A stretch of DNA of 64,000 bases, from the NCBI RefSeq assembly GCF_000739735.1, contig NZ_BBJF01000006.1, positions 558,001-622,000 on the forward strand, in the 5' to 3' direction. A program made the translations under genes and the position numbers. This DNA is from Paraburkholderia ginsengisoli NBRC 100965. GTDB lineage: Bacteria; Pseudomonadota; Gammaproteobacteria; Burkholderiales; Burkholderiaceae. The notes below the pieces were generated by a model. The model did not search any database. It saw only the letters and a program-made list of their open reading frames with translations, and was not told the DNA's origin. This document shows positions 49,324 through 59,509 of the stretch, in pieces. How positions within the stretch are numbered: position 1 is the first letter of the stretch; each line of letters opens with the position of its first letter.

Positions 49324-50238
49324 GTGAGCAAGGCAACTATTGGTGTAGTGGGCACGGGGTTGATGGGCGTCGGCATTGCGACGCAAAGCGCGCTGCACGG
49401 CTACAGGACGATCGTGCATGACGTCGATCCGGCGCGCCTCGCGAGCGTCGCGCCAAAAGCGGAAGCGGTGCTGGACGAATTGATCGACGCCGGACGCATC
49501 GACGCGACGGCTAAACACGCGGCGCTCGCGCGCATCGAAACGCATGCGCAGCTCGCCGTGATGGCGTCGGCGCAATTCGTGATCGAGGCGATTCCCGAGG
49601 TGCTCGAACTGAAGCATCGGCTGTATGCGGCGCTGACCGCGCTGCTCGCCGACGACGCGATTCTCGCGAGCAACACGAGCGGCTTTCCTCCCGATCAACT
49701 GGTCGCGCCGCTGCGCGCGAAAGAGCGCTTTGTGATCGCGCATTTCTGGAATCCGCCGCACATGATCCCGCTCGTCGAAGTCGTGCCGGGCACGGCGACC
49801 GCGCCGGAAGTGACGCAACGAACCGCCGATCTGATGAGCGCGATCGGCATGGAGCCGGTGGTGCTGGCGAAGGCGATTCCGGGTTTCGTCGGTAACCGCT
49901 TGCAGTTCGCGGTGTTGCGCGAGGCGTTGAACATCGTGCGTTCGGGCGCGGCGACGCCGGATGTGGTCGACCGGGTGATGAAGGCGTCGCTGGGTCGCCG
50001 TTGGGGGATCGTCGGGCCGCTCGAAGGCGCGGACATGGGCGGGCTCGATACCTTCCTCGATATCGCCTCGCATCTGATGCCGGAACTCGCCAAAGATGAA
50101 GACGTGCTGGACCTGCTGCGCGAGAAGGTCGAGGCGGGGCGCGTCGGCATACGCAGCGGCGCGGGGTTCTATGATTGGGACGACGCGCATCTGGCGCAGG
50201 TCAAGGAAGGACGCAAGCGCGTGATCAGCCGGGGCTGA
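49324..50238 (+). CDS. 3-hydroxyacyl-CoA dehydrogenase-family protein
   Basis: 304 aa from GTG 49324 with GGGAG upstream; an in-frame ATG at 49273 is less likely. N-terminal Rossmann loop GTGLMGVGIA (about 10-19), the HFWNPPHMIPLVEVVPGTAT segment holding the catalytic histidine and glutamate, and a C-terminal 6-phosphogluconate-type domain (GFVGNRLQFAVLREAL). It is short, like lambda-crystallin, carnitine or L-gulonate dehydrogenases. The substrate serine region reads NTSG and not NTSS. The reaction is NAD-dependent oxidation of a hydroxy acid or acyl-CoA; substrate open. Confidence 0.88.
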   Translation: MSKATIGVVGTGLMGVGIATQSALHGYRTIVHDVDPARLASVAPKAEAVLDELIDAGRIDATAKHAALARIETHAQLAVMASAQFVIEAIPEVLELKHRLYAALTALLADDAILASNTSGFPPDQLVAPLRAKERFVIAHFWNPPHMIPLVEVVPGTATAPEVTQRTADLMSAIGMEPVVLAKAIPGFVGNRLQFAVLREALNIVRSGAATPDVVDRVMKASLGRRWGIVGPLEGADMGGLDTFLDIASHLMPELAKDEDVLDLLREKVEAGRVGIRSGAGFYDWDDAHLAQVKEGRKRVISRG

Positions 50239-50600
50239 GCTTGCGTGATGCGACGCGGTGCACGCTGAGGCACGCTCGATGCGTTTGCATGCGTATGTCC
50301 GCAGCGTGCGCTGCGTGCCTGAACGTGAACGAATGTGGCAAAGGTGAATGTGGCCGGAGACAAACGGGCGCGTCCGAACACCTCCGTTTTCGCGCGTCGC
50401 AGAGGGCTCTGCGAAGGCGCCCCGAAGTGTCGCCACGGCGTCGCGAAAGAGCCACCAAAGCATCACCGAAGCATTGCCACCGCGCCGCTATCCTGAAAGC
50501 GGCGCGTCACACGCGACGCTGCAAGACGTCGGCAGCAGCGCCCGCCACTCTGCGGTATAACTAGCCACTCCGCGTCACCCGTCAATTACAACGCCACCCT
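50239..50600. other. Intergenic region, nothing certain
   Basis: 362 bp before the flavin reductase. The only structure noted is a 7-bp inverted repeat AGGCACG (50268-50274) with CGTGCCT (50314-50320) over a 39-nt loop, with a GC palindrome inside. No gene and no clear promoter were seen. Confidence 0.4.
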
Positions 50601-51212
50601 ATGTCCCACTACTTCTACGATCCCGCCGCCGGCCACGGTCTGCCGCACGACCCGTTCAAGGCCATCGTCGCGCCGCGTCTGATCGGCTGGATTTCTTCGC
50701 GCGACGCCGAGGGCACGTTGAACCTCGCGCCGTATAGTTTCTTCGGCGCATTCGCCACCTTCCCGCCGATCATCGGTTTCTGCAGCGAAGGCCGCAAGGA
50801 CAGCGTCAGCAACATCGAAGCCACCGGCGAATTCGTCTGGAATCTCGCGACCCGGCCGCTCGCCGAGCAGATGAACCGTTCGTCTGCGCCGGTCGCGCCG
50901 CACGTCGACGAATTCGAACTCGCCGGCTTGACGCCCGCGCCCGGGCGCAACGTCGCGGTACCGCACGTCGCCGAATCGCCGGCCGCGCTGGAATGCAAGC
51001 TGCTGCAAGTGGTGCGTCTGCACGCGCTCGACGGCACGCCGATGGACAACTATCTGTCGCTCGGCCAGGTGGTCGGCGTGCACATCAACGAGGCCTATCT
51101 GAAAGAAGGCCTGTTCGACACGCAAGCCGCCCAGCCGATCATGCGTGCCGGCTATCGCGCCGACTACGCGCAAATCGGCGAGATGTTCCAGATGTTCCGG
51201 CCGACCGCCTGA
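50601..51212 (+). CDS. Flavin-reductase-like (FMN-binding split-barrel) protein
   Basis: 203 aa. The flavin-binding beginning is present: PHDPFKAIVAPRLIGWISSRDAEGTLNLAPYSFFGAF (about 15-51), typical of the DIM6/NTAB family, with GRKDSVSNIEATGEFVWNLA following. Members reduce FMN with NAD(P)H or act as flavin-dependent reductases; some serve two-component monooxygenases. No partner enzyme is next to it. The ATG 50601 has no evident ribosome site. Confidence 0.87.
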   Translation: MSHYFYDPAAGHGLPHDPFKAIVAPRLIGWISSRDAEGTLNLAPYSFFGAFATFPPIIGFCSEGRKDSVSNIEATGEFVWNLATRPLAEQMNRSSAPVAPHVDEFELAGLTPAPGRNVAVPHVAESPAALECKLLQVVRLHALDGTPMDNYLSLGQVVGVHINEAYLKEGLFDTQAAQPIMRAGYRADYAQIGEMFQMFRPTA

Positions 51213-51397
51213 CAACAGCCGGACGTCTGAAGTACGCCGAACCGCGCCGTGCAATGCGGCGCGGCATCTATCGCATCATGTCTCCCGACGCGCCCACACG
51301 GGCAAAACCAGCGCCGCCGAACTGGCCTGCTTGATGCTTGCAACCGACGCTCCAACGCATCGTTTCAACCGCCGGCTCACTCTCCTGGAGCGCGATC

Positions 51398-51832
51398 ATG
51401 TCCACCGAATTCACCACGCAATTCAGCCATGTCCGTCCGCAAGACACGTCCTACGTGGATCAGGGCTTACGCGACTTTTTTCTGTACCGCGATCTCGGCA
51501 TCGCGCAGGCGACCGGCGGCAAGGTGCTCGCGCAACTCGTCAAGGCGAATCACGCACCAGAGCAAGGCACCGGCTGGCACCGTCATGAGGCCGACTTCCA
51601 CATTGTGATCATGCTGAAGGGCTGGGCGCGCTTCATGTACGGCGACAAGGAGACGCTCGTCGCCGCCGGCGACTGTGTGCATCAGGCGCCGGGCATCGTG
51701 CACTATCTGTTCGATTACTCGGAAGACATGGAGTACATCGAGATCGTGTCGCCGGCCGATTTCAAATCGATCGAAGTCGAAGGGCCGTGTGAAGTACCGG
51801 CGGTGAAGCCGTGGAAGAGTGTGACCGCTTGA
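51398..51832 (+). CDS. Cupin-domain protein
   Basis: 144 aa from ATG 51398 with GGAG eight bases upstream. The cupin metal motif is present: GTGWHRHEADFHIVIMLKGWARFMYG (about 50-75) with H55, H57 and E58, then APGIVHYLFDYSEDMEYIEIV with the second histidine. Single-domain cupins serve as dioxygenases, isomerases or storage/sensor folds, and no function can be picked. It ends 119 bp before the convergent PhaZ gene. Confidence 0.87.
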   Translation: MSTEFTTQFSHVRPQDTSYVDQGLRDFFLYRDLGIAQATGGKVLAQLVKANHAPEQGTGWHRHEADFHIVIMLKGWARFMYGDKETLVAAGDCVHQAPGIVHYLFDYSEDMEYIEIVSPADFKSIEVEGPCEVPAVKPWKSVTA

Positions 51833-51951
51833 TCGCGATGGAAGACGGCATCGGCGGCGTGGGGTAGCCGCCAGTAGTGCACGACGTACAGGCGCGTGCA
51901 CCACGCCATGCACATCAGACAAGCGCGGCGAACAAGCCCCCTCCCAGGCCA

Positions 51952-53472
51952 TTAACTCGCCGATGGTCGTCTGCGCGGCACTCGCGCCGCTGCTGGTTTT
52001 GCCCCGGTAGCCGTGCCGGCGGCAGTAGGGGCAGCAACACCGCCTTCGCCCTTGCCGTCCCCGCCAGCAGCGCCAACCCGATTCGCACCAACCCCCACCG
52101 GCTGTGTGTCGACTTCAACTCCCAATTCCACATCGACCACCGCGGCAGCCGCCGGCGACGCTACCGCCACTTCAGCCGCACTCGCCGCAGGCATCCACAC
52201 CGGCTGAATCGTGCGCGCCCGCGAACTTACCAGCACCGCACGCGGCTCGTTGTCGTAAATCACCGCCCGCACGCGCGGGTAAATGTGCCGCTCCCAGCGA
52301 CGTCCGTTGAACACGCCGTAGTGCCCGACGCCGGTCTGCACGTGATGCGTCTTCAGATACGGCCGTAGCTTGTCGCACATGTCCTGTGCGGCGAGGGTCT
52401 GCCCGACCGCACAGATATCATCCTTCTCGCCCTCGACGGTGAGCAACGCGGTCCGGCGAATCTTCGACGGGTCCACCAGGCGCCCCTCCACTTCAAGTGC
52501 GCGCAACGGCAGCGCGTGCCGCTGAAACACCGTGTCGACGGTCTCCAGATAGAAGTCAGCGGTCAGGTCCATCGTCGCAAAGTATTCTTCGTAGAACGTG
52601 TGAATTGCATCGGCTTTCGCCGGATCGCCCTTCGCGCGCTCGTAGTACATCGTTTCGAACGAGTCGACGTGGCGCGCGAGATTCATCGACATGAACGCGC
52701 TCAACTGCATGAAGCCCGGATACACGCGACGATGCGCGCCCGCGAACCCGAACGGCACCGCGCTGATCAGATTCTGCTCGAACCACTCGATCGGCTTGCT
52801 CTTCGCCAGCTCGTTGACGCGCGTCGGATTGATGCGCGTATCGAGCGGCCCGGCCATCAGGATCATGCTGGCTGGCTGGTCGGGATGATCGTCGGCGGCC
52901 ATCAGCGCGACCGCCGCGAGCGCGGCGACGGTCGGCTGACACACCGCCAGCAGGTGCGAGCCCGGCCCAATCTTCTCCGTGAAGTCGATCACGTGCTGCA
53001 CGAATTCGTTGAAGCCGAAGCGGCCCTGGCTCAGCGGCACGTCGCGCGGATTGTGCCAATCGGTGATGTACACGTCGTGGTCGGCCAGCATCGTGCGCAC
53101 AGTGCCCCGCAGCAGCGTCGCAAAGTGACCCGACATCGGCGCGAGCACCAGCACGCGCGGCTGCGGCGTCGACGGCGTGATCTCCTTGCGGAAATGCAGC
53201 AGCGAACAGAACGGCGTGTGCGCGATGATTTCTTCGACGACGTCCACCTGCCTGCCTTCCGTCACCACGCTGTCGATGCCGAACGGCGGACGCACGGGCG
53301 TGAGTCCGGCCAGCGTCAACAGTTCGCAGGCCGCGCGCAGCGAGCGGCCGTGCGACGTGTCGCCGAACGCGGGCCATGCGTCGAGAGAATGCTTCATCAG
53401 TGCCGCGCCGTGCCGCATTGGCAACATCATGTCGGCGCAGGCCTGGTATGCAGGGTATGCGAACAGGTTCAT
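51952..53472 (-). CDS. phaZ: Intracellular polyhydroxybutyrate depolymerase with extended C-terminus
   Basis: 506 aa. It mobilises stored PHB granules in the cytoplasm. The nucleophile is cysteine C178 in HLLAVCQPTV, as in Ralstonia eutropha PhaZa1, with the aspartate in TVEGEKDDICAVG (about 345-357) and the histidine in GVGHYGVFNG (about 385-394). The family is about 410-420 aa; here residues ~428-506 form an extra Ala/Gly/Val-rich tail ending in a basic RRRP. No signal peptide. Start ATG 53472 has AAGG. The tail may be a granule-binding or disordered extension. Confidence 0.93.
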   Translation of the reverse strand: MNLFAYPAYQACADMMLPMRHGAALMKHSLDAWPAFGDTSHGRSLRAACELLTLAGLTPVRPPFGIDSVVTEGRQVDVVEEIIAHTPFCSLLHFRKEITPSTPQPRVLVLAPMSGHFATLLRGTVRTMLADHDVYITDWHNPRDVPLSQGRFGFNEFVQHVIDFTEKIGPGSHLLAVCQPTVAALAAVALMAADDHPDQPASMILMAGPLDTRINPTRVNELAKSKPIEWFEQNLISAVPFGFAGAHRRVYPGFMQLSAFMSMNLARHVDSFETMYYERAKGDPAKADAIHTFYEEYFATMDLTADFYLETVDTVFQRHALPLRALEVEGRLVDPSKIRRTALLTVEGEKDDICAVGQTLAAQDMCDKLRPYLKTHHVQTGVGHYGVFNGRRWERHIYPRVRAVIYDNEPRAVLVSSRARTIQPVWMPAASAAEVAVASPAAAAVVDVELGVEVDTQPVGVGANRVGAAGGDGKGEGGVAAPTAAGTATGAKPAAARVPRRRPSAS

Positions 53473-53692
53473 AACCTTCGCACGAATGCAGAAAAAGGAA
53501 GGAGCCCGAATAGAGGCAAGTCATGTGCCATGCATGCCTGTTGACGGGCCCGACTGCGCGTGCACGTTGGCATAGCATTTGCGCGAGTCGGTACAACGGG
53601 CCGAAAGTGCCGCGCTTTGGTGCGTGCGCGCACGGCGGCGTGCATGCCTGGGTTCAGGCGTCGGCCGGGCGCGTCATCTGGAGGAGAAACGT

Positions 53693-54346
53693 ATGGCGAA
53701 TACCACGCTCACTATCAGCAGCAAGAATTATTCGTCGTGGTCGCTGCGCGGCTGGCTGCTGACGAAGTTCAGCGGCTTGCCGTTCGAAGAGATCGTCATG
53801 CCGATCGACGATCCCGCCGCACGCGCCGAACTTCTGCTGTTGTCGCCGTCGATTCTCGTGCCGTGCCTGGTGCACGACGGCATCGAGATCTGGGACACGC
53901 TCGCGATCGCGGAGTATCTGAACGAAGTGAAACCCGAAGCCGCGCTGTTGCCGAAGGACATTCGCGCGCGAGCGCATTGCCGCGCGATTTGCGGCGAGAT
54001 GCATTCGGGCTTCGCTTCGCTGCGCTCGGCATTGCCGATGAACCTCAAGGCGCATTTTCCGGGCTTCAAGGTGTGGGCACGCGCGCAATCGGATATCGAC
54101 CGGATCGTAACGATCTGGGGCGAGTGCCTGCAACGCTACGGCGGACCGTTCCTGTTTGGTGAGCGCACCGCGGCGGACGCGATGTACGCGCCGGTCGTGA
54201 CGCGTTTCGTGACCTATGACGTGAAGCTCGATCCGGAGATCGTCGAATACGGGCAGCGGATCGTCGCGCTGCCTGAAATGCAGCAGTGGATCGCCGACGC
54301 GCAGCGGGAAGTGGAAGAGATCGACGAGTTGGACGTCGAATTTTGA
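53693..54346 (+). CDS. Glutathione S-transferase
   Basis: 217 aa from ATG 53693, with GGAGGAG seven bases upstream. Thioredoxin-fold N-terminus TLTISSKNYSSWSLRGWLLTKFSG; the SSWS stretch around residue 13 carries the likely catalytic serine. DPAARAELLLLSPSILVPCLVHDG-type loop with the cis-proline (VP) and ES-like glutathione contacts around 45-65. The alpha-helical C-terminal domain follows. It conjugates or reduces with glutathione; substrate unknown. Divergent from phaZ. Confidence 0.9.
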   Translation: MANTTLTISSKNYSSWSLRGWLLTKFSGLPFEEIVMPIDDPAARAELLLLSPSILVPCLVHDGIEIWDTLAIAEYLNEVKPEAALLPKDIRARAHCRAICGEMHSGFASLRSALPMNLKAHFPGFKVWARAQSDIDRIVTIWGECLQRYGGPFLFGERTAADAMYAPVVTRFVTYDVKLDPEIVEYGQRIVALPEMQQWIADAQREVEEIDELDVEF

Positions 54347-54507
54347 TGACGCTTCGTTGAGCGCGCTGTGATCGCGTGAGCCTGGGCGAGAAGCGCATCG
54401 ACTGCGATGACGTAAGCGTAGCCGGAGCGGTAACGGGTACCGCGCCGCGCTCCACGCCGCTCAACCTGTCATCGAAACGGCCACAAAAGAAACGGCCACA
54501 GAAACCG

Positions 54508-56481
54508 TCACTCCCGCCCGCGTTCAAGCTTGAACACGCTGACCACTTGCGCCAAACGCGCGGCCTGCTCGCGCAACTCGGCCGCGGCGAGTTCCGCTTC
54601 GCCGACGATCGTCGCGTTCTGCTGGGTCGCCTCGCCGATCTGCGTGACGGCGAGGTTGACCTGTTCGATGCCGCCCGATTGCTCGCGCGACGCCACGTTG
54701 ATTTCGCTCATGATGGCGCGCACCTGACCGACCTGAGAGACGATGCCCTGCATTGTCGCGCTGGCTTCTTCGGCAATCCGGAAACCGCTTTCGACCGTGG
54801 TCGCCGAACTCGCGATCAGGCTTTCGATTTCCTTCACCGCCGCCGCGCTGCGTTGCGCGAGCGCGCGCACTTCCGAGGCCACGACCGCGAAGCCTTTGCC
54901 GTGCTCGCCCGCGCGTGCGGCTTCGACGGCGGCGTTCAGCGCGAGGATGTTGGTCTGGAACGCGATGCCTTCGATCACCGTCGTGATCTCCGCGATCTTC
55001 TGCGACGAGCGGCTGATCTCGCCCATCGTCGACACCACCCGTTCGACCGCGCGGCCGCCTTCGAGCGCGGCATCGGCCGCGCGCGTGACGAGCGTGTTGG
55101 CTTGCGTCGCGTGAGCCGCGTTTTGCTGCACGGTCGACGTGATCTGCTCCATGCTGGCCGCGGTTTCTTCGAGGCTGCTTGCCTGGGTCGCGATGCGCGC
55201 GGCAATGTGGCCGCTGCCGGCGGCGATCTTCTCGGTGCCCTCCGACATATCCGTCGACGCGTTGCGCACCTGCGAAACGATGCGCGCGAGGCCTTCGCCG
55301 ATGCCGTCGATCGACTGCATCAGGCGGCCGATTTCGTCGGCGCGCGTGTGGCCGTGCTGCGCGACGCGCACGCTCAGATCGCCCGATGCGAAACGCTCGG
55401 AGGCTTTCGCCGCTTCGTCGAGCGGGCGGCTCACGAGACGGCGCACCGCGATCAGGAACACGACCGCGAACACGCCGACCAGCACGAGGCCGAGCAGCAG
55501 GAAGCGATTGCGTGTGGCGACGACGTCGGCCATCACCTCGTCGCGCGGCGCGACGCCGCCCACCAGCCATTGCCACTCCGGCACGGTGACGAACGACACG
55601 AGCTTGTCGCGCGCGTCGTGCTCGCCGAGCGTCGCGTCGGTGGAGCGGTAGTCGAGCTGGCCGTGCTGCATGTCGAGCATGCGTTGATACGGCGCGTTCG
55701 CATCGTCGGCCTTCTGGCCGGCGGCGGCCGGATGCACGATCAGCTTGCCGCGCTCCGCGCCTTTCGACGCGTCGAGCACGAAGTAATAACCGCTCGCGCC
55801 TATCTTCAGATTGCGAATGCCGTCTTCGACCGACTGGATCTCCTGGTCCACGTTCACGCCGACGAACAGCGCGCCGATCACGCGGCCGCTCGCGTCCGTA
55901 ATCGGCCGGTATTGCGTGATCAAACGTTTGCCAAACAGCGCGGCCAGTCCCGTGTAGGAGCGGTTCGCGAGCAGCGGCGCGTACGCCGGCCCCTTGCGGT
56001 CGAGCAGCGTGCCGATCGCGCGCGAGCCGTCCTGCTTCTTCAGCGAGGTCGTCACGCGCACGAAGTCGTCGCCGCTGCGCGCGAACACGGTGGCCACGGC
56101 GCCGCTGCGTTCGAGAAACTGGTCGGGGATCGTGAAGTCCAGATTCAGCACCTTGTCGCCGGCCTTGATGGTCGGTGTCGCCACGCCGCCGATGTCGACC
56201 TTCTGCGTGTCGTCGAGCGAGTAGTCGGCGGGCAGGAAGCTCGCGAACAGCGCCATCGAACGATCGACTTCGGCGGACAGCGCCTTGTCGAACAACGTGA
56301 TCATCGCGGCGATCGAGCGGTCCTTTTCGGCGATGCGTTCGAGCACCTGATCGCGAACCTGCGCGCCCGCGGCGCGCGTGAGCGCCCAGGTAAACGCGGC
56401 GAAAAGCAACGCTACCAGCACGCACGAAAGAACGGCGAGCCGAGCGCCGACGCTGGCGCGGCGCAAGAAGAGAATGTCCAT
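54508..56481 (-). CDS. Methyl-accepting chemotaxis protein with Cache-type periplasmic sensor
   Basis: 657 aa from ATG 56481; the frame is open to 56685 without support. TM1 about 10-32. The periplasmic part of ~310 residues is of the Cache-3/PilJ-like or single-Cache type ([38 protein letters not shown]). TM2 near 345-365, then HAMP, methylation helices and the tip [22 protein letters not shown] sigma28-like promoter lies at 56554-56581. Its ligand, likely a small carboxylate or purine as for other Cache receptors, is inferred only from the fold. Confidence 0.92.
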   Translation of the reverse strand: MDILFLRRASVGARLAVLSCVLVALLFAAFTWALTRAAGAQVRDQVLERIAEKDRSIAAMITLFDKALSAEVDRSMALFASFLPADYSLDDTQKVDIGGVATPTIKAGDKVLNLDFTIPDQFLERSGAVATVFARSGDDFVRVTTSLKKQDGSRAIGTLLDRKGPAYAPLLANRSYTGLAALFGKRLITQYRPITDASGRVIGALFVGVNVDQEIQSVEDGIRNLKIGASGYYFVLDASKGAERGKLIVHPAAAGQKADDANAPYQRMLDMQHGQLDYRSTDATLGEHDARDKLVSFVTVPEWQWLVGGVAPRDEVMADVVATRNRFLLLGLVLVGVFAVVFLIAVRRLVSRPLDEAAKASERFASGDLSVRVAQHGHTRADEIGRLMQSIDGIGEGLARIVSQVRNASTDMSEGTEKIAAGSGHIAARIATQASSLEETAASMEQITSTVQQNAAHATQANTLVTRAADAALEGGRAVERVVSTMGEISRSSQKIAEITTVIEGIAFQTNILALNAAVEAARAGEHGKGFAVVASEVRALAQRSAAAVKEIESLIASSATTVESGFRIAEEASATMQGIVSQVGQVRAIMSEINVASREQSGGIEQVNLAVTQIGEATQQNATIVGEAELAAAELREQAARLAQVVSVFKLERGRE

Positions 56482-56553
56482 GGATAGTCGCGGAGTAAGG
56501 GGGACAAGCGAAAGCGCCAGCCGTGTGTGGGCATGGCCAGCGTCGTTGTCTGG

Positions 56554-56581
56554 TTTACGGCTGCGACTGCGGAGACCTTTA
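56554..56581 (-). promoter_or_regulatory. Candidate sigma28 promoter for the Cache chemoreceptor
   Basis: Minus strand TAAAG, 15-nt spacer, GCCGTAAA, 73 bases upstream of ATG 56481. The -35 half is the E. coli FliA consensus and the spacer is one base longer than usual. Confidence 0.6.
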
Positions 56582-56651
56582 GGGCCGTTGAAAGTGGTTC
56601 GTAATGAGTGCGGTGCGGAAGGGGGCTCGCCCGAAGTCCGGCGCGCTTCTT

Positions 56652-59360
56652 CTACCGTACCTGACGTCCAGGCGCGCCGCGCCACGTGCGCAACAGCAAC
56701 GCATTGGTGACCACGCTGACGCTCGAAAACGCCATCGCCGCGCCGGCAAGCATCGGATTCAGCAAGCCGAAGGCGGCCAGCGGAATCCCGATCAGGTTAT
56801 AGACGAACGCCCAGAACAGGTTTTGCTGGATCTTGCGCCAGGTCTTACGCGAGATGTCGATGGCATCGGCCACGAGCGCCGGGTCGCCGCGCATCAGCGT
56901 GATGCCGGCGGCGTGCATCGCGACGTCCGTGCCGGTCGCCATCGCGATGCCGATGTCGGCGGCGGCGAGCGCGGGGGCGTCGTTGATGCCGTCGCCCGCC
57001 ATCGCGACGATGCCCGCATGGCGAATCTTCAGGTCGCGGATCACCCGTGCCTTGTCGTCCGGCAGCACCTCGGCGTGGAATTCGTCGATGCCGAGCGCAT
57101 GGGCGACGCTCGCCGCGCTGCCGCGGTTGTCGCCGGTGACGAGCACGCTGCGAATGCCCATTTGCGCAAGCCGTTCGATGGCGGCGCGCGCTGTTGGTTT
57201 GATTGTGTCGCCGAAAGCGATCAGCGCGAGCGCTTTCGGTGCTTGCGGGTCGCGTTGCATCAGCCAGGAGACGGTGTTGCCGGCGGCTTCGAGTTCGTGA
57301 GCGCGCGCGGCGAGTGCGGGCGGCAACGCGATGCCGAGTTCGTCGAGCCAGCGCGTGCTGCCGAGCGCGAGCGTGCGGCCATCGATGTCCGCTTCGACGC
57401 CTCGGCCGGCCATTGCGCGCGCGGCGGTGGCTTGGCGAACAAGTGGGTGAGCGGGTGTCGTCGCGGGGTTGTCAATGGTCGGTGACGTGGCGGCAGGAGC
57501 CGCTGCAATTTGCGCTGCCGTCGTTGCGATCACTGGCGTGTGCGCGTTGCGCGTCTCAGCCGTCGCCGCGTCATACGCCTTCACCACCGCCTGCGCCAAC
57601 GGATGATCGCTGTGCCGCTGCACGGCGGCGGCCAGCGCCAGCGCCTCGTCGCGACCCATCCCGCCGATCGGCTCGAACGCCGTCATCGACGGCTGGCCGA
57701 GCGTCAGCGTGCCGGTCTTGTCGAACGCGACGATCGTCACCCGATGCGCGGTCTCCAGCGCCTCGGCGTCCTTGATCAGCACGCCGTGCCGCGCGGCGAC
57801 GCCGGTGCCGGCCATGATCGCCGCCGGCGTCGCCAGCCCGAGCGCGCACGGGCAGGCGATCACCAGCACGGCCACCGCGTTCAGCAGCGCGGTCTCGCCG
57901 CCCGCGCCGGCGAGCAGCCAGCCGATCAGCGTGAGCAACGCGATCGCCAGGATCGCCGGTACGAAGATTTCGCTGACCCGGTCGACCAGCCGCTGGATCG
58001 GCGCCTTTTCCGCCTGCGCGCTTTCGACGAGGCGAATGATCCGCGCGAGCGTCGTTTCCGCGCCGATCGCGGTGGTCGTGACGGCAATCGCGCCTTCGCC
58101 GTTGATCGAGCCGGCCGTGACGTGGTCGGCCGGCTGCTTCGGCACGGGCAGGCTTTCGCCGGTGATCAGCGATTCGTCGATGTGCGTGCGGCCTTCGAGC
58201 ACCGCGCCGTCGACCGGCACGCGTTCGCCCGGCCGCACGATCACCACCGTGCCGACCCGCACCTGCGCGAGCGCTACGTCGCGCTCGGCAGTGTCGGCGC
58301 CGCCGCCGACGCGGATGCGCGCGCGCTCCGGACGCAGCGCGTTGAGCGCGCGGATCGCGTCGGTGGTCTGGCGCTTCGCGCGCGCTTCGAGCCATTTGCC
58401 GAAGCGCACCAGCGTGATCACGACCGCCGACGCTTCGAAATACAGATGCATCACATCGCCCGGATGCGACGCGAGTTCGTACGCGCTGATGCCATACGCC
58501 GCCGACGTGCCGAGCGCCACCAGCAGGTCCATGTTGCCCGCGCCCGCGCGCACGGCCCGATAAGCCGCGCGATAGAAGCGCGCGCCGAACACGAACTGCA
58601 CGATCGACGCGAGGCCGAATTGCAGCCACGGCGACGGCATCGCGTGCACGCCGAACCATTCGCCGACCATCGGCACGACGAGCGGCAATGTCAGCGCGGC
58701 GCAGAGGAGCACGGCCGCGAGTTCGCGGCGCGCCTGGACGCGTTTAAGGTCGAGGGCGGGGGCGGCTGTGGGTGCGGTGGCGTCGGTCGCGGCCGAGGTG
58801 AGGGTTTCGGGCGGCGCGATCAAGCTCGCTTCATAGCCGGCTTTGCGGACGGCGGCGATCAACGCGTCCGGGTCGGAAGCTGCGCCGCTCAGGTCGACGG
58901 AGGCGGTTTCGGTCGCGAGGTTGACGGACGCACGTGTGACGCCCGGCACTTTGGCGAGCGCCTTCTCGACCCGCATCACGCAGGACGCGCAGGTCATGCC
59001 ACCGATCGCCAGCTCCGTGGTTTGCGGTGGCGCTTCAGCCGGCGTCGCGTCTGTAGCTGTGTCCGCGCGTGCGAGCAACGTGGCGTCATACCCCGCCTTG
59101 CGCACGGCCTCGGCAAGCGCTCGGGGATCGACAGTCGCATCGCTTTCGACACGCGCGCGCTCAGTGGCAAGATTCACCGACGCGCGCACAACGCCCGGCA
59201 CTTTGGCCAACGCCCTCTCGACGCGCATCGCGCACGACGCGCAAGTCATCCCGCCGATATCGAGTTCGTCGAAGCGGTCGGAAGCGGAAGCAGGAGCGGA
59301 GGCGGAAGCGGCAACAGAGGCAACATCGGCCGCGCGCCGCGGGTTGGCAAGGTCGGTCAT
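56652..59360 (-). CDS. copA: Copper-exporting P1B-type ATPase with two metal-binding domains
   Basis: 902 aa from ATG 59360. Two HMA domains with GGMTCASC (CxxC at 40-43 and 124-127), then the P-type core: transmembrane CPC in [15 protein letters not shown], phosphorylation DKTGT and [10 protein letters not shown]. The N-domain has the HP dipeptide in SDHPLA. A ~55-residue Ala/Thr/Pro-rich insertion follows that motif and is unusual. CPC plus the CxxC pair indicate Cu+ export. A CueR-type promoter lies at 59402-59432. The Cache chemoreceptor gene lies 170 bp downstream on the same strand. Confidence 0.93.
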   Translation of the reverse strand: MTDLANPRRAADVASVAASASAPASASDRFDELDIGGMTCASCAMRVERALAKVPGVVRASVNLATERARVESDATVDPRALAEAVRKAGYDATLLARADTATDATPAEAPPQTTELAIGGMTCASCVMRVEKALAKVPGVTRASVNLATETASVDLSGAASDPDALIAAVRKAGYEASLIAPPETLTSAATDATAPTAAPALDLKRVQARRELAAVLLCAALTLPLVVPMVGEWFGVHAMPSPWLQFGLASIVQFVFGARFYRAAYRAVRAGAGNMDLLVALGTSAAYGISAYELASHPGDVMHLYFEASAVVITLVRFGKWLEARAKRQTTDAIRALNALRPERARIRVGGGADTAERDVALAQVRVGTVVIVRPGERVPVDGAVLEGRTHIDESLITGESLPVPKQPADHVTAGSINGEGAIAVTTTAIGAETTLARIIRLVESAQAEKAPIQRLVDRVSEIFVPAILAIALLTLIGWLLAGAGGETALLNAVAVLVIACPCALGLATPAAIMAGTGVAARHGVLIKDAEALETAHRVTIVAFDKTGTLTLGQPSMTAFEPIGGMGRDEALALAAAVQRHSDHPLAQAVVKAYDAATAETRNAHTPVIATTAAQIAAAPAATSPTIDNPATTPAHPLVRQATAARAMAGRGVEADIDGRTLALGSTRWLDELGIALPPALAARAHELEAAGNTVSWLMQRDPQAPKALALIAFGDTIKPTARAAIERLAQMGIRSVLVTGDNRGSAASVAHALGIDEFHAEVLPDDKARVIRDLKIRHAGIVAMAGDGINDAPALAAADIGIAMATGTDVAMHAAGITLMRGDPALVADAIDISRKTWRKIQQNLFWAFVYNLIGIPLAAFGLLNPMLAGAAMAFSSVSVVTNALLLRTWRGAPGRQVR

Positions 59361-59401
59361 GGTCGGCAGGCTCGTGGCGGCATTGGCCGCATCGTGAATC
59401 C

Positions 59402-59432
59402 AGTATCGACCTTCCCACGACGGGAAAGTCAA
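59402..59432 (-). promoter_or_regulatory. CueR-type copper promoter of copA
   Basis: Minus strand: -35 TTGACT, 19-bp spacer, -10 GATACT. The spacer centre is the dyad GACTTTCCC-GTCGT-GGGAAGGTC with one mismatch. A 19-bp spacer with a dyad between the boxes is the hallmark of MerR-family promoters, and the GGAAGGT half matches CueR sites. The ATG of copA is 42 bp downstream. No cueR gene is present in the window. Confidence 0.85.
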
Positions 59433-59509
59433 GGACCGGCGATGCGGCGGTCTTTCCTGACGCGGCGGTCGACACGGCGGGCCGCCGACCCGCCGTCGCA
59501 AGCGTTCGC

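Noticed and set aside
54474-54503. Two tandem copies of GAAACGGCCACA(A/G)AA near the GST/chemoreceptor convergence
   Set aside because: Only two copies in a short convergent spacer with no coding or regulatory context; listed here as a minor tandem duplication.
54376-56487. 703-codon plus-strand frame opposite the Cache chemoreceptor
   Set aside because: Arginine- and histidine-rich, no domain, no ribosome site; antisense of a gene with full domain structure.
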